Source of the DNA: Mycobacterium attenuatum
GTDB taxonomy: Bacteria > Actinomycetota > Actinomycetes > Mycobacteriales > Mycobacteriaceae
Assembly (NCBI RefSeq): GCF_900566085.1
Contig: NZ_UPHT01000046.1
Span: 62,001-126,000 of the forward strand
Direction of reading: 5' to 3'
Length of the DNA stretch: 64,000 bases
The translations under genes and the position numbers were made by a program. Below the pieces are notes generated by a model. That model had not been told where the DNA came from. It did not search any database and saw only the letters and a program-made list of their open reading frames with translations. Each line of letters begins with the position of its first letter. The first letter of the stretch is position 1. This document shows, piece after piece, positions 37,915 through 47,229 of the stretch.

Positions 37915-38421
37915 ATGGCCGGGCAGTCCAAACAGGCCAAGGCGACGGGCAAGAAGGTCGGTCGAAAGATCATTGCCACCAATCGCAAGGCCCGGCACAA
38001 CTATTCGATCATCGAGGTCTTCGAGGCCGGCATGGCGCTGCTGGGGACCGAGGTGAAGAGCCTGCGCGAGGGGCACGCGTCGTTGGTCGATGCATTCGCG
38101 ACCATCGACGACGGCGAAATCTGGTTGCGCAACCTACACATTCCGGAGTACCAGCACGGCAGCTGGACCAACCACGAACCGCGACGCAACCGCAAGCTGT
38201 TGTTGCACCGGCGTCAGATCGACACCCTGATCGGAAAGCTGCGTGAAGGCAACTTCGCGCTGGTGCCCTTGTCGCTGTATTTCACCGACGGCAAGGTCAA
38301 GGTCGAGCTCGCGCTGGCCCGCGGCAAACACGCCCACGACAAACGTCAGGACATGGCTCGCCGCGATGCCCAGCGCGAGGTGGTCCGGGAGCTGGGCCGC
38401 CGCGCCAAGGGCATGGGCTGA
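37915..38421 (+). CDS. smpB: SsrA-binding protein SmpB
   Basis: ATG 37915, two bases after the ftsX stop, gives 168 residues. The N-terminus [18 protein letters not shown] is longer and more lysine-rich than in M. tuberculosis. The core is standard: [58 protein letters not shown], and the C-terminal tail [21 protein letters not shown] that reaches the decoding centre. It binds tmRNA and delivers it to stalled ribosomes; ssrA lies about 3.3 kb downstream at 41678. Gene order after ftsX is conserved. Confidence 0.97.
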   Translation: MAGQSKQAKATGKKVGRKIIATNRKARHNYSIIEVFEAGMALLGTEVKSLREGHASLVDAFATIDDGEIWLRNLHIPEYQHGSWTNHEPRRNRKLLLHRRQIDTLIGKLREGNFALVPLSLYFTDGKVKVELALARGKHAHDKRQDMARRDAQREVVRELGRRAKGMG

Positions 38422-38457
38422 CTGGCGTGCAGCTGCAACCTGCGGTACTTACGGGGG

Positions 38458-39693
38458 ATGGCCGTGACTGAAGACCCATTGATCCGGGAATTGTCCGCGG
38501 CGGTGGAGCGTAGCTCCGAAGTCGTCGAGCTACGTCTACATCTGGCTACCTTGTTAGCGGACAGGGGCCGCTACGCCGAAGCCTTGGGACACTGCAGCGC
38601 GGCGTTGAGCCAAGACCCCGGCAACGCGGGCGCGCTGAGCTTGGTGCAGCGGTGCAGTGCCGCGCTGGCAGCACCGGTGCAGCCGCTCCCTGCTGAGCAG
38701 CAAGCGCCGGCCGATGCCGAATTCGACTGGTCCATCGCTGAAAAAGAAGTCGCCGATATCATCGAGCCCGCGTTCGTTGATGCGTGCCTCGATACTCTCG
38801 ACGAGAGCGATTTCGACGTACTGCAGTGCAGCCAGGTGCGGCTGGCCGACGTCGCGGGCATGACCGACGTCAAACAGCAACTGGAACTTTCGCTACTGGG
38901 ACCGCTGCGCAATCCCGATCTGATGAAGGCATACCAGGTGTCCGCCCGCGGCGGGCTGTTGCTGTACGGGCCCCCCGGATGCGGGAAAACCTATATCGCC
39001 AAGGCGGTTTCGGGCGAACTGGGCGCCAGTTTCTATCAAATAGGAATCGCCGACGTGCTGCACCGCTATCTGGGGGATAGCGAGCGGAGTATCCGCTCGA
39101 TGTTCGACAATGCCCGGCGCAACGCGCCTTGCGTGCTGTTTTTCGACGAAGTGGATGCGCTGGGGCACCGTCGTTCCGCGCTGAGCGGCGGCTCGGGCAT
39201 GCGGACCGTCGTCAATTCCCTTCTGGAAGAACTCGACTCGGCCACGTCCACCAACGAGGGTGTCTATGTGCTCGGCGCCACCAATGCGCCCTGGGATGTC
39301 GACACGGCGTTGCGCCGGCCCGGGCGTTTCGACCGGATGATTTTCGTGGGGTTACCTGATGCTGAGGCCAGGGCGGGGATAGTCCGGTTTCACTTGAAAG
39401 ATCGGCCGATCGCCGGGATCGACCCCGCCGCGATTGCAGGACGCACCGAAGGGTTTTCGGGTGCTGATCTGGCGCATGTTTGCGACAGCGCCACGCAATT
39501 GGCGATGGCCGACTCCATGCGCAGTGGGCAGGTTCGTCCGGTGATGATGGCCGATGTGCACGCGGCCATGGCGCAGATCCGGCCCAGCGCCGGACCTTGG
39601 TTCGAAACCGCGCGTAACGTCGTCGAATTCGCCAACAATGACGGCACCTACGATGAGCTGGCAAAGTACTTGCGGCGCAGGAAGATTCGGTGA
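38458..39693 (+). CDS. AAA+ ATPase with N-terminal TPR-like region
   Basis: The 411-residue protein begins with a TPR-like helical segment (about 1-70: LRLHLATLLADRGRYAEALGHCSAAL, DPGNAGAL), then an acidic linker, then one classical AAA module (about 125-390): Walker A LLYGPPGCGKTYIAKAV, Walker B CVLFFDEVDALGHRR, the second region of homology ATNAPWDVDTALRRPGRFDRMIF and the lid sensor FSGADLAHVCDSATQLA. This is a Cdc48/FtsH-type ATPase with one ring and no protease or membrane part. Its stop overlaps the downstream TPR gene. The pair interrupts the smpB-Rv3099c order of M. tuberculosis. The substrate is unknown; a remodelling or chaperone role with its membrane TPR partner is inferred. Confidence 0.9.
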   Translation: MAVTEDPLIRELSAAVERSSEVVELRLHLATLLADRGRYAEALGHCSAALSQDPGNAGALSLVQRCSAALAAPVQPLPAEQQAPADAEFDWSIAEKEVADIIEPAFVDACLDTLDESDFDVLQCSQVRLADVAGMTDVKQQLELSLLGPLRNPDLMKAYQVSARGGLLLYGPPGCGKTYIAKAVSGELGASFYQIGIADVLHRYLGDSERSIRSMFDNARRNAPCVLFFDEVDALGHRRSALSGGSGMRTVVNSLLEELDSATSTNEGVYVLGATNAPWDVDTALRRPGRFDRMIFVGLPDAEARAGIVRFHLKDRPIAGIDPAAIAGRTEGFSGADLAHVCDSATQLAMADSMRSGQVRPVMMADVHAAMAQIRPSAGPWFETARNVVEFANNDGTYDELAKYLRRRKIR

Positions 39694-40727
39694 TGTCTGA
39701 CATGGACACCGACCACGTGGCCGAAGCTGTCCATATCGCCAGCGTCTACGCTGACACGCGAAATTATGAGCGGGCTCGGGATGTCCTGCGACGTGCGCTG
39801 GCAACAGATCCACATGATTCAAGGCTGCTGGTGCGCCACGCGCAAGCCGAACATGCGCTGGGCAACTATGCGGGCGCGGCGTGGAGTGCCTATGGCGCTC
39901 TGGCCGTTGCGCCAGAGAACGAATTCGCCATGCGGCTCTATGCGTCATCGCTGGATGCGCTTGGCCGCAGCTGGGACGCTTTATGCGTGGCGTGGCGGGC
40001 CGTGCTCACGCATCCCAATGAACCACTGGTTCACCTGGCTTACGCGCGGCTGCTGCAGCAGTCGTGGCAATTGCCCAACGCCCTGTATGCGGCAGACCAG
40101 GCGGTGCGGCTTGCTCCCCATGATGCCGACGCTCACGTGCTGCGCGGCTCCATCCTGCACGACTTGCGCCGCATCCCCGAATCCACCGAGTCGTATCGGG
40201 CTGCGTTGGCGCTGGACCCTGGCAATTGCGAAGCCCTGAACAACCTGGCCGTCAACGGAGTTCATCGTCGAAGGTTTGGGCACGCTCTGCGGGGATTCCT
40301 GGCTGCCGCGGGCGGCAACCCGGAGATGGGAAACCTAGCCCGCCGGAATATTGCCGCGGTGCTGGAGAGGGTGTTCCAAGTGGTGACGGTCGCCGCCGGA
40401 GTCCTCGGATTCGTCGCTGCCTTCGTGGTAGGGATGCATAGTGAAGGCAAGTCGACGGCGCCGCTGCGCCTGCTTGCCGGGTTGCTCACTGCGGCGCTGA
40501 TCGTCGTGTTTGTCTGGGTTCTCCGGTCTGTCCCGCGTCAGGTATTGAGTTCGGTATTGCGACAGCACCGCCTCGTGTCCCTCCGCGTTCTTCATGCACT
40601 ACTGGCAGTACTTGTCGGGGCGTGGGCCACCATCTTTGCCTGGCCGGTGGGGATCGTCCCGGTTTGCGGCTTGCTGGTGTTCAGCGGTCTCATCTTGTTT
40701 CGGGTCGGCCTCCGCTTGTTCAGCTGA
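39693..40727 (+). CDS. TPR membrane protein, partner of the AAA+ ATPase
   Basis: The stop and start overlap as TGATG; ATG 39693 is eight bases after AGGAAG (GTG 39690 is the alternative). Residues about 10-205 form TPR repeats (ASVYADTRNYERARDVLRRALATDP, YARLLQQSWQLPNALYAADQAVRLAP, SYRAALALDPGNCEALNNLAV). The C-terminal part carries about four membrane helices from about residue 230 (VFQVVTVAAGVLGFVAAFVVG, LRLLAGLLTAALIVVFVWVL, LRVLHALLAVLVGAWATIFAW, PVCGLLVFSGLILFRVGL). The TPR domain would face the cytoplasm and recruit the AAA+ ATPase to the membrane. No known named system is recognised. Confidence 0.88.
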   Translation: MSDMDTDHVAEAVHIASVYADTRNYERARDVLRRALATDPHDSRLLVRHAQAEHALGNYAGAAWSAYGALAVAPENEFAMRLYASSLDALGRSWDALCVAWRAVLTHPNEPLVHLAYARLLQQSWQLPNALYAADQAVRLAPHDADAHVLRGSILHDLRRIPESTESYRAALALDPGNCEALNNLAVNGVHRRRFGHALRGFLAAAGGNPEMGNLARRNIAAVLERVFQVVTVAAGVLGFVAAFVVGMHSEGKSTAPLRLLAGLLTAALIVVFVWVLRSVPRQVLSSVLRQHRLVSLRVLHALLAVLVGAWATIFAWPVGIVPVCGLLVFSGLILFRVGLRLFS

Positions 40728-40745
40728 CCGGCCTACGATCCGTCC

Positions 40746-41591
40746 ATGGCCGATCGCCCTCTCACCCAACTCGACAAGTCCGACGTCCTGGCGGGATTGT
40801 TCGCCGTATGGGACTCCCTCGATGCGCTGCTGGGCGGACTGAGCGACGCGGAATGGCAGGCGGCGAGCCCGCTACCCGGTTGGGACGTCAAGGCGGTGGT
40901 GTCGCACATCATCGGTACCGAGTCCTTCCTTCTCGGCATCGGCGCACCGGAGGCCGACATCGACGTCTCCACACTCGAGCACGTTCGCAATCCCATCGGA
41001 GTGATGAACGAGAGCTGGGTGATTTATCTCCGCGGAGAGTCGGGCACCAGTCTGCTCGAGCGGTTCCGCGAGGTGACCGCCAAACGCCGCAAGGCATTGG
41101 AGAGCATGCCGGAGGCCGACTGGAACGCGGCGACCACGACGCCGGCAGGTCCCGACACCTACGGGCGTTTCATGCGGATCCGCACCTTCGACTGCTGGAT
41201 GCACGAACAGGACATCCGCCAGGTCCTGCAGCGGCCGTCCTCCGACGACGAGCTGGGTGGTCAGGCTGGCGAACTGTCTCTCGACGAAATGTCCACCAGC
41301 ATGGGATTCGTCGTAGGCAAGCTGGCCAAAGCCCCTGATGGTTCTCGGGTGTTGTTCGAGCTGACCGGCCCCCTCGCCCGCACCATCCGGGTCAGCGTCG
41401 ATGGCCGGGCGCAAGTGGTCGAGGACTTCGGCGGACACCAACCGACCGCGACCATCCGGCTGGATGGACTGCAGTTCACCAGGCTCGCCGGCGGTCGTCC
41501 GATGAGCTCTGCCCGCAGCCAGGATGTGGGACTCGGTGGCGACGAGGATCTCGCCGGGCAGATCGTGAAGCGTCTGAATTTCGTGATCTGA
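40746..41591 (+). CDS. Maleylpyruvate isomerase/DinB-like protein (Rv3099c-like)
   Basis: This 281-residue protein has the mycothiol-dependent maleylpyruvate isomerase-type helical domain. Metal-ligand-like histidines sit in SPLPGWDVKAVVSHIIGTESFLLG and FDCWMHEQDIR; a C-terminal SCP2-like domain (about 175-281) includes VLFELTGPLARTIRVSVDGR and TATIRLDGLQFTRLAGGR. Length and position upstream of ssrA match Rv3099c. DinB-fold members of this type often use mycothiol with a divalent metal. The exact reaction is not known. Confidence 0.88.
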   Translation: MADRPLTQLDKSDVLAGLFAVWDSLDALLGGLSDAEWQAASPLPGWDVKAVVSHIIGTESFLLGIGAPEADIDVSTLEHVRNPIGVMNESWVIYLRGESGTSLLERFREVTAKRRKALESMPEADWNAATTTPAGPDTYGRFMRIRTFDCWMHEQDIRQVLQRPSSDDELGGQAGELSLDEMSTSMGFVVGKLAKAPDGSRVLFELTGPLARTIRVSVDGRAQVVEDFGGHQPTATIRLDGLQFTRLAGGRPMSSARSQDVGLGGDEDLAGQIVKRLNFVI

Positions 41592-41677
41592 TCGGGAAGA
41601 TAATCCCGTTGCCGGTTGTTGGTAGACGCGTACCATTGATTGTCTTGCCGGATGCCGGCAAGGGTGCTCGAAGACAT

Positions 41678-42044
41678 GGGGCTGAACGGTTTCGACTTCG
41701 CGCATCGAATCAAGGGAAGCGTGCCGGTGCAGGCAAGAGACCACCGTAAGCGTCGTTGCAACCAAATAAGCGCCGATTCACATCAGCGCGACTACGCTCT
41801 CGCTGCCTAAGCGACGGCTAGTCTGTCAGACCGGGACCGCCCTCGACCCGGACCCTGGCATCAGCTAGAGGGATCAACCGATGAGTTCGGTCGCGGGACT
41901 CGTCGGGACACCAACAGCGACTGGGATCGTCATCCTGGCTAGTTCGCGTGACCAGGAGATCCGAGCAGAGGCATAGCGAACTGCGCACGGAGAAGCCTTG
42001 AGGGAATGCCGTAGGACCCGGGTTCGATTCCCGGCAGCTCCACC
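41678..42044 (+). ncRNA. ssrA: Transfer-messenger RNA
   Basis: The 5' end GGGGCTGAACGG and the 3' end TTCGATTCCCGGCAGCTCCACC form the tRNA-like acceptor and T arms; GGGGCTG pairs with CAGCTCC allowing one G-U. The tag frame GCC GAT TCA CAT ... GCT GCC TAA at 41772-41810 encodes ADSHQRDYALAA, the mycobacterial degradation tag. The intervening pseudoknot region is close to that of M. tuberculosis. The final CCA is not fully encoded: the sequence reads ACC then G. It works with SmpB (37915) to rescue stalled ribosomes. The orientation is the same as smpB. Confidence 0.97.
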
Positions 42045-42049
42045 GCTTG

Positions 42050-42071
42050 ATGGGCCGGGGGGGCGGCCCAT
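42050..42071 (+). terminator. ssrA terminator hairpin
   Basis: ATGGGCCG and CGGCCCAT form a perfect 8-bp stem around a six-G loop, starting six bases after the mature tmRNA end. Only TTAT follows, so the U-tract is weak, as is common for mycobacterial terminators. Confidence 0.75.
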
Positions 42072-42102
42072 TATCGGGCTACAGCCATTACAGAGACGTC
42101 CG

Positions 42103-42336
42103 TCACACAGTTACGACATGGACGTCCTCGTCTCGAAGCCGCTCAGCGTCGGTGCGAGCCTGCTTGATCCACACTTCCCGTTCGAGCAGCTGCAGTGCCC
42201 GCCGGATGACGTCGCTCTTGCGTTCGCCGCTGCGCATTGCGGCCTTGATGATCTCTTCACCTTTTTCAGTGGGCCGGAAGCCGATGGTCGCCGTCATTCG
42301 ACGCGCGATCGGCACCCCGAGGGCCGTGCTCGTCAT
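42103..42336 (-). CDS. Ribbon-helix-helix (CopG-type) DNA-binding protein
   Basis: The C-terminal 64 residues read [20 protein letters not shown] followed by [19 protein letters not shown], a beta strand plus two helices typical of the ribbon-helix-helix fold found in antitoxins and small repressors. The start is uncertain: ATG 42336 is used (77 residues, ACGGAG directly before it); ATG 42297 and ATG 42384 are alternatives. No toxin gene lies beside it. It is convergent with ssrA, a common integration target, and divergent from lipY with about 206 bp between. It could be an orphan antitoxin or a local regulator of lipY; neither is shown. Confidence 0.6.
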   Translation of the reverse strand: MTSTALGVPIARRMTATIGFRPTEKGEEIIKAAMRSGERKSDVIRRALQLLEREVWIKQARTDAERLRDEDVHVVTV

Positions 42337-42542
42337 CTCCGTGACCCGTTTGAAGCGAACAGCCCGGCGATCGCTACCAGACATCCCACCGCTTCGGGGG
42401 TTCTTCCTAGGCGACGTCCACCTGGAAGCCGGTTTCCGGCAAACCGCTACGTGATGACCCGGCCTCGGCATAAGCTCCGGCTACTCGGTGATCGGTATCG
42501 GCTGGGCAACTCGACGGGTTGCTCGAAGGGTGGAGCGGCACG

Positions 42543-43727
42543 GTGTCGTATGTTTTTGCGTTTCCCGAGCTGATGTCCGGAGCGGCCACAGATGTGGCTT
42601 CGATTGGTTCGATGGTCGCGACCGCGAACCAGGGCATGGCCGCTGCCACCACTGCGGTAGTGGCCGCAGCCGAGGATGAGGTGTCGGAGGCGATCGCGGC
42701 CTTCTTCTCCGCCCACGGCCGGGACTATTTGGCCCTCAGCGCACAGGCGGCGGCTTTCCATGAGCGGTTCGTGCAGGCATTGACCGGCGCTGCCGGGGCG
42801 TATGCCACCGCCGAAGCGGCCGGCGCTGCGCCTCTTGCGACCTTTGAGCAGGCGGCGCTCGGCATCCAGCTGGAAATCCAGCAGATTTCGACGACGATTG
42901 CCTCCGGATTCAACTCCGGGCTCGCATCTTTGACTTCAATCCCAGGTAATCCACTCCTGATGCTGCTTGCCAGCGACATTCCGCCGCTGTCGTGGGTGTT
43001 GGGCAACTCCCCGCCGCCACTGTTGAATTTGCTGCTGGGGCAATCGGTGCAGTACACCACGTATCAGGGGATGAGCGTCGTGCAGATCACGCCGGCCGCT
43101 CCAACCGGCGAATACGTGGTTGCCCTGCACGGTGGCGCGTACATTCTCCCGGCCTCGTTGTTCCACTGGATCAACTACTCGGTGACTGCCTACCAGACCG
43201 GCGCGACCTTCGAAGTGCCGATTTACCCGTTGCTCCAGCAAGGTGGCACCGCTGCCACGGTCGTACCCCAAACAGCCGGGTTCATCTCGTCGCAGATCGC
43301 GCAACACGGAGCCCAGAATGTCAGCGTGGTCGGTGACTCCGCGGGCGGCAACCTCGCATTGGGGGCCGTCCAATACTTGGTCAGCCAATCCAAACCGGTA
43401 CCTTCGTCGATGGTGTTGTTGTCTCCGTGGCTGGATGTGGGGACTGGGGGACTCGGCGCGGCGTGGGCAGGCAATCTACCTGCGCACAACTATCTGGTGA
43501 GCCCGTTGTATGGGTCACTTGACGGTCTTCCGCCGACGTATGTCTACTCCGGCTCGCTGGATCCACTTGCACAACAAGCGGCCGTCCTTCAGCAAGCAGC
43601 GTTAGCCCAAGGTGCCCCGATGAGCTTCTCCTTGGAACCCGGCGGAATTCACGACTGGATTCTGCTGACTCCGGGCGGGTTGTTGTACTGGCCGCAGATC
43701 AACCAGCAACTCGGGATCGTGGCCTGA
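42543..43727 (+). CDS. lipY: PE-LipY triacylglycerol lipase
   Basis: GTG 42543 ([20 protein letters not shown]) follows GGTGGAG and gives 394 residues. Residues about 1-95 are a PE domain, followed by a short linker and a hormone-sensitive-lipase domain: oxyanion HGGAYILP, nucleophile [10 protein letters not shown], catalytic Asp in SGSLDPLA and His in [13 protein letters not shown]. It is the ortholog of M. tuberculosis LipY (Rv3097c), an ESX-5-exported lipase that hydrolyses triacylglycerol, including the store made by Tgs1. The linker is about 40 residues shorter than in M. tuberculosis LipY. A second LipY with a PPE domain lies at 48627. Confidence 0.95.
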   Translation: MSYVFAFPELMSGAATDVASIGSMVATANQGMAAATTAVVAAAEDEVSEAIAAFFSAHGRDYLALSAQAAAFHERFVQALTGAAGAYATAEAAGAAPLATFEQAALGIQLEIQQISTTIASGFNSGLASLTSIPGNPLLMLLASDIPPLSWVLGNSPPPLLNLLLGQSVQYTTYQGMSVVQITPAAPTGEYVVALHGGAYILPASLFHWINYSVTAYQTGATFEVPIYPLLQQGGTAATVVPQTAGFISSQIAQHGAQNVSVVGDSAGGNLALGAVQYLVSQSKPVPSSMVLLSPWLDVGTGGLGAAWAGNLPAHNYLVSPLYGSLDGLPPTYVYSGSLDPLAQQAAVLQQAALAQGAPMSFSLEPGGIHDWILLTPGGLLYWPQINQQLGIVA

Positions 43728-43867
43728 GCGCAGGGTGCTGAACCGGCCGCCGTGGACACGCCGTCAGGACTGACGCGCGACGATCGCGGGGAGAGGCCGA
43801 TAGCGGTTCTCCCCATCTGAATTGAGCGACGAATTGTGCGCTACGGCCGGTCCGGTGCGCTGGTGCG
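43728..43867. other. Short gap between convergent lipY and the frameshifted secreted protein
   Basis: No gene recognised. The segment separates the lipY stop from the stop of the frameshifted gene on the other strand. No obvious U-tract terminator is seen. Confidence 0.5.
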
Positions 43868-44210
43868 CTAGCCATCGCTCGCGCGGGCTGTGATCGCGTC
43901 CTGACAGATGTAAACGTCGAATGCACCGGGCGCGGCGATGACAGCGTTGCCGTACGCAGCGCGGACCAACGGCTTGGTCCACCACTTTTCGCCGCGCATG
44001 TCGTCGAAAAAGTCACCGTCGCCGCCGTTGAGCATGATCTGGTGCGGTGTCGGCGACACCTCGTCGAGGCGTTGGCCGAACAGGCGAGTCACCTGTAACC
44101 GGAATCGCAGTCGGCGTCGCCGCGGCGGCGACTCCGCCGAACTCGAATACACAGTCCGGTGTCGCACCGACCACCGCCGACAGCAACATCACCACGGCGG
44201 CAACGGCCAC
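43868..44210 (-). pseudogene. Frameshifted small secreted protein
   Basis: Reading the reverse strand from about 44210, one frame gives a signal-peptide-like segment AVAAVVMLLSAVVGATPDC and FEFGGVAAAATPTAIPVTG. Near 44095 the coding pattern switches to another frame: QVTRLFGQRLDEVSPTPHQIMLNG, DGDFFDDMRGEKWWTKPLVR, AAYGNAVIAAPGAFDVYICQ, ending at 43868. Both parts show the G/C-rich third positions of real mycobacterial genes, so this is most likely one gene broken by a single indel; a sequencing error is possible. The start is not certain. I recognise no named family beyond a small exported mycobacterial protein. Confidence 0.55.
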
Positions 44211-44298
44211 GCCTGCCAGTACAACTGCAGCACCCCGAACGGGTGAGGGTTTGTCATAACACCAGTTCTGCCCGCTCGGGTCTTACGGGGGAAAAACT

Positions 44299-46074
44299 CT
44301 ACCCAGCCGCCCGCAGGGTGATCTCGGAAATTGACGTCCGGCTCTCGCCATTGGTGGTGCCCAAGGTGGAGATCCACACCAGCACATTGGAAGTCTTGGC
44401 CCGGTCATGCACCGGGATAACGTTGTGCCCCGGTTGCAGCGGCGTGTTCGGGGTCAGCGCGGTGGTGTCGGCCAATTTGGTGGGGGTCTGGCTGGGCGAC
44501 GAGCGGATCTGCACCTGGGTTCCCGTGCTGGACACGTCGATCGTCACGGCGCTCAGCGCGGTCGGCTGGGACAGGTGCAGCAACAGCCCCATTCCCTCGA
44601 TGAACTTCGGAAAGGGGACCGCGTCCCGATAGGTGACGGTGGACCACGCCGTGTTCGGGTTGCCGTCGATGGCCAAGTCGGCCTGCCGCGGATTGTCGGG
44701 GGCGCCGTCGGGTGAAAAAACGGTTGCGCTGACCGGCTTGACTATTGGTCCAGGTCGGGTCTGGCCGCCGAAATCGTCTCTGAAGTACACAACCGCCGCC
44801 GCGGCCAGCACGATGACACCGACGACGGCGACGAGCGCAGCGATCCACAGTTTCCTGCGTTTCGGCGGTTTGTCTCGCGGCGGTTTGGCCGGCATCTCTG
44901 GCCGGCGTCGTCTCGGACGAGCTCCTGCAGACAAGTTGACGATCTTGTCGGCGTCGAGGGTCTGGCCGTCCCACAGACCGGTGATCTCGACCTCGTCCCC
45001 ATCCGCGAGCTGACCCGCTACGAGGTCGGTTTGTATCTCGACGGGAAGCGGATCCCGCCCGTTGCCCAGCGGCTCATACGGGACTACGTGAAACGACAAG
45101 ATCCCGACCTGAGATTGAGCTCCGGCCGCGCTTTGCGTGACGGCGCGTGCGGTGCCATGAACAACCAGACGCTCGAGGCGCTGGGTGGCCGGGCGTGCGC
45201 CCGAACGGAGGTCCTCGGCGGAAGCAGCGTCGGGGCGGGGGCCTTGCTGGGTGAGGGCCAGGGCGAACTCGGTACACGTGGGGTATCGCTCGTTGGGGTC
45301 TTTGGCCAGTGCCCTCGCGAGCACGGCGTCGAGGTGCGCGAGCTCGGGTCGGCGCGCCGAGATCCGCGGTGGCGGCGTATTCAGATGGTTGCTGACGACG
45401 ACGGCGCGATTCGAGTCCTGAAAAGGTGGGGCTCCGGTTAGCAGATAGAACGTCGTCGCGGCCAGCGCGTATTGATCCGCCCGGCCATCAAGCGGTTTGC
45501 CCAGCAGCTGCTCGGGGGCCACATAGCTGATGGTTCCGATGGCGACGTTAACGTCGGTGAGGTTGCTGACGTCGTCGATTCTGCGAGCGATGCCGAAATC
45601 GGTCAGCAGCACCCTGCGCCGGTGGCCATCGGGCGCGGTCACCAGGATGTTCTCCGGCTTGACGTCGCGATGGAGCAGCCGGCGATCATGACCGAAGTCC
45701 AGCGCGTCGGCCACCGCCGTCACGATTTCGGCGACGTCTTGCTCCGGCATGCCGTCGGGGTAGCGCTCCCGGATCAGCCGGCCCGCGTCGGTGCCATCTA
45801 CGTACTCCATCGAGATCCACAGCCGGCCGTTGAACTCGCCACGATCGAGAACGCCGACGATATGGGGGTGCCAGAGCGTCGCGGCCAATTCGGCTTCGCG
45901 CTTGAATCGCGCCTGAAACTCCTGGTCTGCCGTGGCGACCAAGGACAACACCTTCAGCGCGTCGTAACGCGGCAGACGGGGATGCTGGGCGAGGTAGACC
46001 TCACCCATCCCACCGGTGCCGAGCAGACGCTGAATCACGTAGCCAGCGAATACCTCGCCGTTGTCGAACGGCAT
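44299..46074 (-). CDS. Transmembrane Ser/Thr protein kinase, PknF-like
   Basis: This 591-residue kinase has an intact catalytic domain (about 10-275): glycine loop [14 protein letters not shown]41 (DALKVL), HRD at 135-137 ([12 protein letters not shown]) and DFG at 159-161, with an activation loop containing [18 protein letters not shown] juxtamembrane region of about 130 residues has basic clusters ([24 protein letters not shown]). One membrane helix spans about 409-431 ([23 protein letters not shown]). The extracellular domain (about 445-591) resembles a discoidin/F5-8C carbohydrate-binding fold ([19 protein letters not shown]). It probably senses a cell-wall ligand. The specific pkn name cannot be fixed by eye. 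Confidence 0.93.
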   Translation of the reverse strand: MPFDNGEVFAGYVIQRLLGTGGMGEVYLAQHPRLPRYDALKVLSLVATADQEFQARFKREAELAATLWHPHIVGVLDRGEFNGRLWISMEYVDGTDAGRLIRERYPDGMPEQDVAEIVTAVADALDFGHDRRLLHRDVKPENILVTAPDGHRRRVLLTDFGIARRIDDVSNLTDVNVAIGTISYVAPEQLLGKPLDGRADQYALAATTFYLLTGAPPFQDSNRAVVVSNHLNTPPPRISARRPELAHLDAVLARALAKDPNERYPTCTEFALALTQQGPRPDAASAEDLRSGARPATQRLERLVVHGTARAVTQSAAGAQSQVGILSFHVVPYEPLGNGRDPLPVEIQTDLVAGQLADGDEVEITGLWDGQTLDADKIVNLSAGARPRRRRPEMPAKPPRDKPPKRRKLWIAALVAVVGVIVLAAAAVVYFRDDFGGQTRPGPIVKPVSATVFSPDGAPDNPRQADLAIDGNPNTAWSTVTYRDAVPFPKFIEGMGLLLHLSQPTALSAVTIDVSSTGTQVQIRSSPSQTPTKLADTTALTPNTPLQPGHNVIPVHDRAKTSNVLVWISTLGTTNGESRTSISEITLRAAG

Positions 46075-46176
46075 GCCCGAAAGCCTACAAACCGGCGCGG
46101 CCGGGTCGCGAATCCCGCCGATGAGGTGCAGGGTTGGGCCACCTGGCCGCCGCGTCGACGGTGACCTCCGAAGCGG

Positions 46177-46938
46177 TCACAGCTCATCCAGAAATTCGCG
46201 CACCGCGACGTTGAACGCTTCGGGCTGGTCCATGTTCGCCGCGTGCCGCGCGTTCTCGATGACAACTTTGCGGGCCGTGGGGATCTTGCGCGCCATGTAG
46301 TCGGCCCCGGCCAGGTAATCGGTGTCCTGGGCGCCGACGATCACCAGGGTGGGCACCAGGATGCTGTCGAGCGACGTGATCACGCGGGCGTCCTTTTGCG
46401 CCATCACGCCTCGGGCGGCGCGCGGCAGACCCTCGGGATGCTCATGTACCGCCTGTGTGAGTTCCGGCGAGACGCCGGCGGGCGCGTCGCCCCGCTCGAG
46501 TTGCTGCGCGCGTCGTTCCACCCACGCGTTCCACTTGGCTCGGGCCTCGCCGCTGCGGTAGCCCGGCCCGGTATCGACCAGCACCAGCGCGGCCACCCGC
46601 TGCGGATGGACGAGGTGGAAGGCCAGGGACAGGTAGCCGCCCAACGACATCCCGGCGAGCACGGCCCGGTCAGCCCCCGCCGCGTCGAGGATGGCCGCCA
46701 TGTCGGCGACGCTGAGCTGCTCGCTGTAGGCATCCATGTCGTCGGGTGCGTCGCTGCTGCCGTGGCCCCGCTGGTCCCAGACGATCACCGGCCGGTCAAC
46801 GCTCAAGGCGTCGACGTTGGGAGCCCACATGCCCGCGGTAGCGCCGAAACCGTGCGTGAGCAAAACCGGCACGCCCCGCGCCAGCGGATTGTGCACTCGG
46901 AAAGCCAGCGTGACCCCGTCGCGCCGCAGGCGGTTCAC
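46177..46938 (-). CDS. Alpha/beta hydrolase
   Basis: GTG 46938 (VNRLRRDGVTLAFRVHNPLA) is chosen because the upstream in-frame sequence has no fold character. The 253-residue protein has oxyanion HGFGATAGMW, nucleophile GMSLGGYLSLAF, acid in VGAQDTDYLAGA and His in ENARHAANMDQPE, the complete triad of small alpha/beta hydrolases. The size fits a lactonase or esterase of the 3-oxoadipate enol-lactone hydrolase type. The substrate is unknown. It lies downstream of nothing on its strand, about 290 bp from the next gene. Confidence 0.9.
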   Translation of the reverse strand: MNRLRRDGVTLAFRVHNPLARGVPVLLTHGFGATAGMWAPNVDALSVDRPVIVWDQRGHGSSDAPDDMDAYSEQLSVADMAAILDAAGADRAVLAGMSLGGYLSLAFHLVHPQRVAALVLVDTGPGYRSGEARAKWNAWVERRAQQLERGDAPAGVSPELTQAVHEHPEGLPRAARGVMAQKDARVITSLDSILVPTLVIVGAQDTDYLAGADYMARKIPTARKVVIENARHAANMDQPEAFNVAVREFLDEL

Positions 46939-47229
46939 GGCGCCGCCTCGGACCGGTGCTGCTGATCGTGGCGGGCACCGAGTCGACAGGTCAGCTGCTG
47001 CAATGGGTACTCCTTCGTCATACCGGCAGCGTCGCAAGCGTTTTCCAAGCCGAGGTGGTCGAGTTCTGCGGCCTCGGCCGCGCCGATCCCGCCACGGCGG
47101 CTTGCTGCTGGATGGTGACCAATTGGGCTTACACGGCCTGAAAAATGAGGCGTAAACAGATTATTCAGGTTCGCGGCTGCAGCGCGGCCACATCGCGTGA
47201 GAGCGCGCCCAATCAGCGAAAGATCCGGG
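46939..47229. other. Intergenic region without recognised gene
   Basis: About 290 bp between the alpha/beta hydrolase start and the small secreted protein. On the plus strand a short open frame (46956-47141) reads GTESTGQLLQWVLLRHTGS, but has no ribosome site or family. I see nothing to annotate except the presumed hydrolase promoter. Confidence 0.45.

Noticed and set aside
46956-47141. Small protein on the plus strand upstream of the hydrolase
   Set aside because: No ribosome site, no family resemblance and no neighbouring operon; probably a chance open frame.
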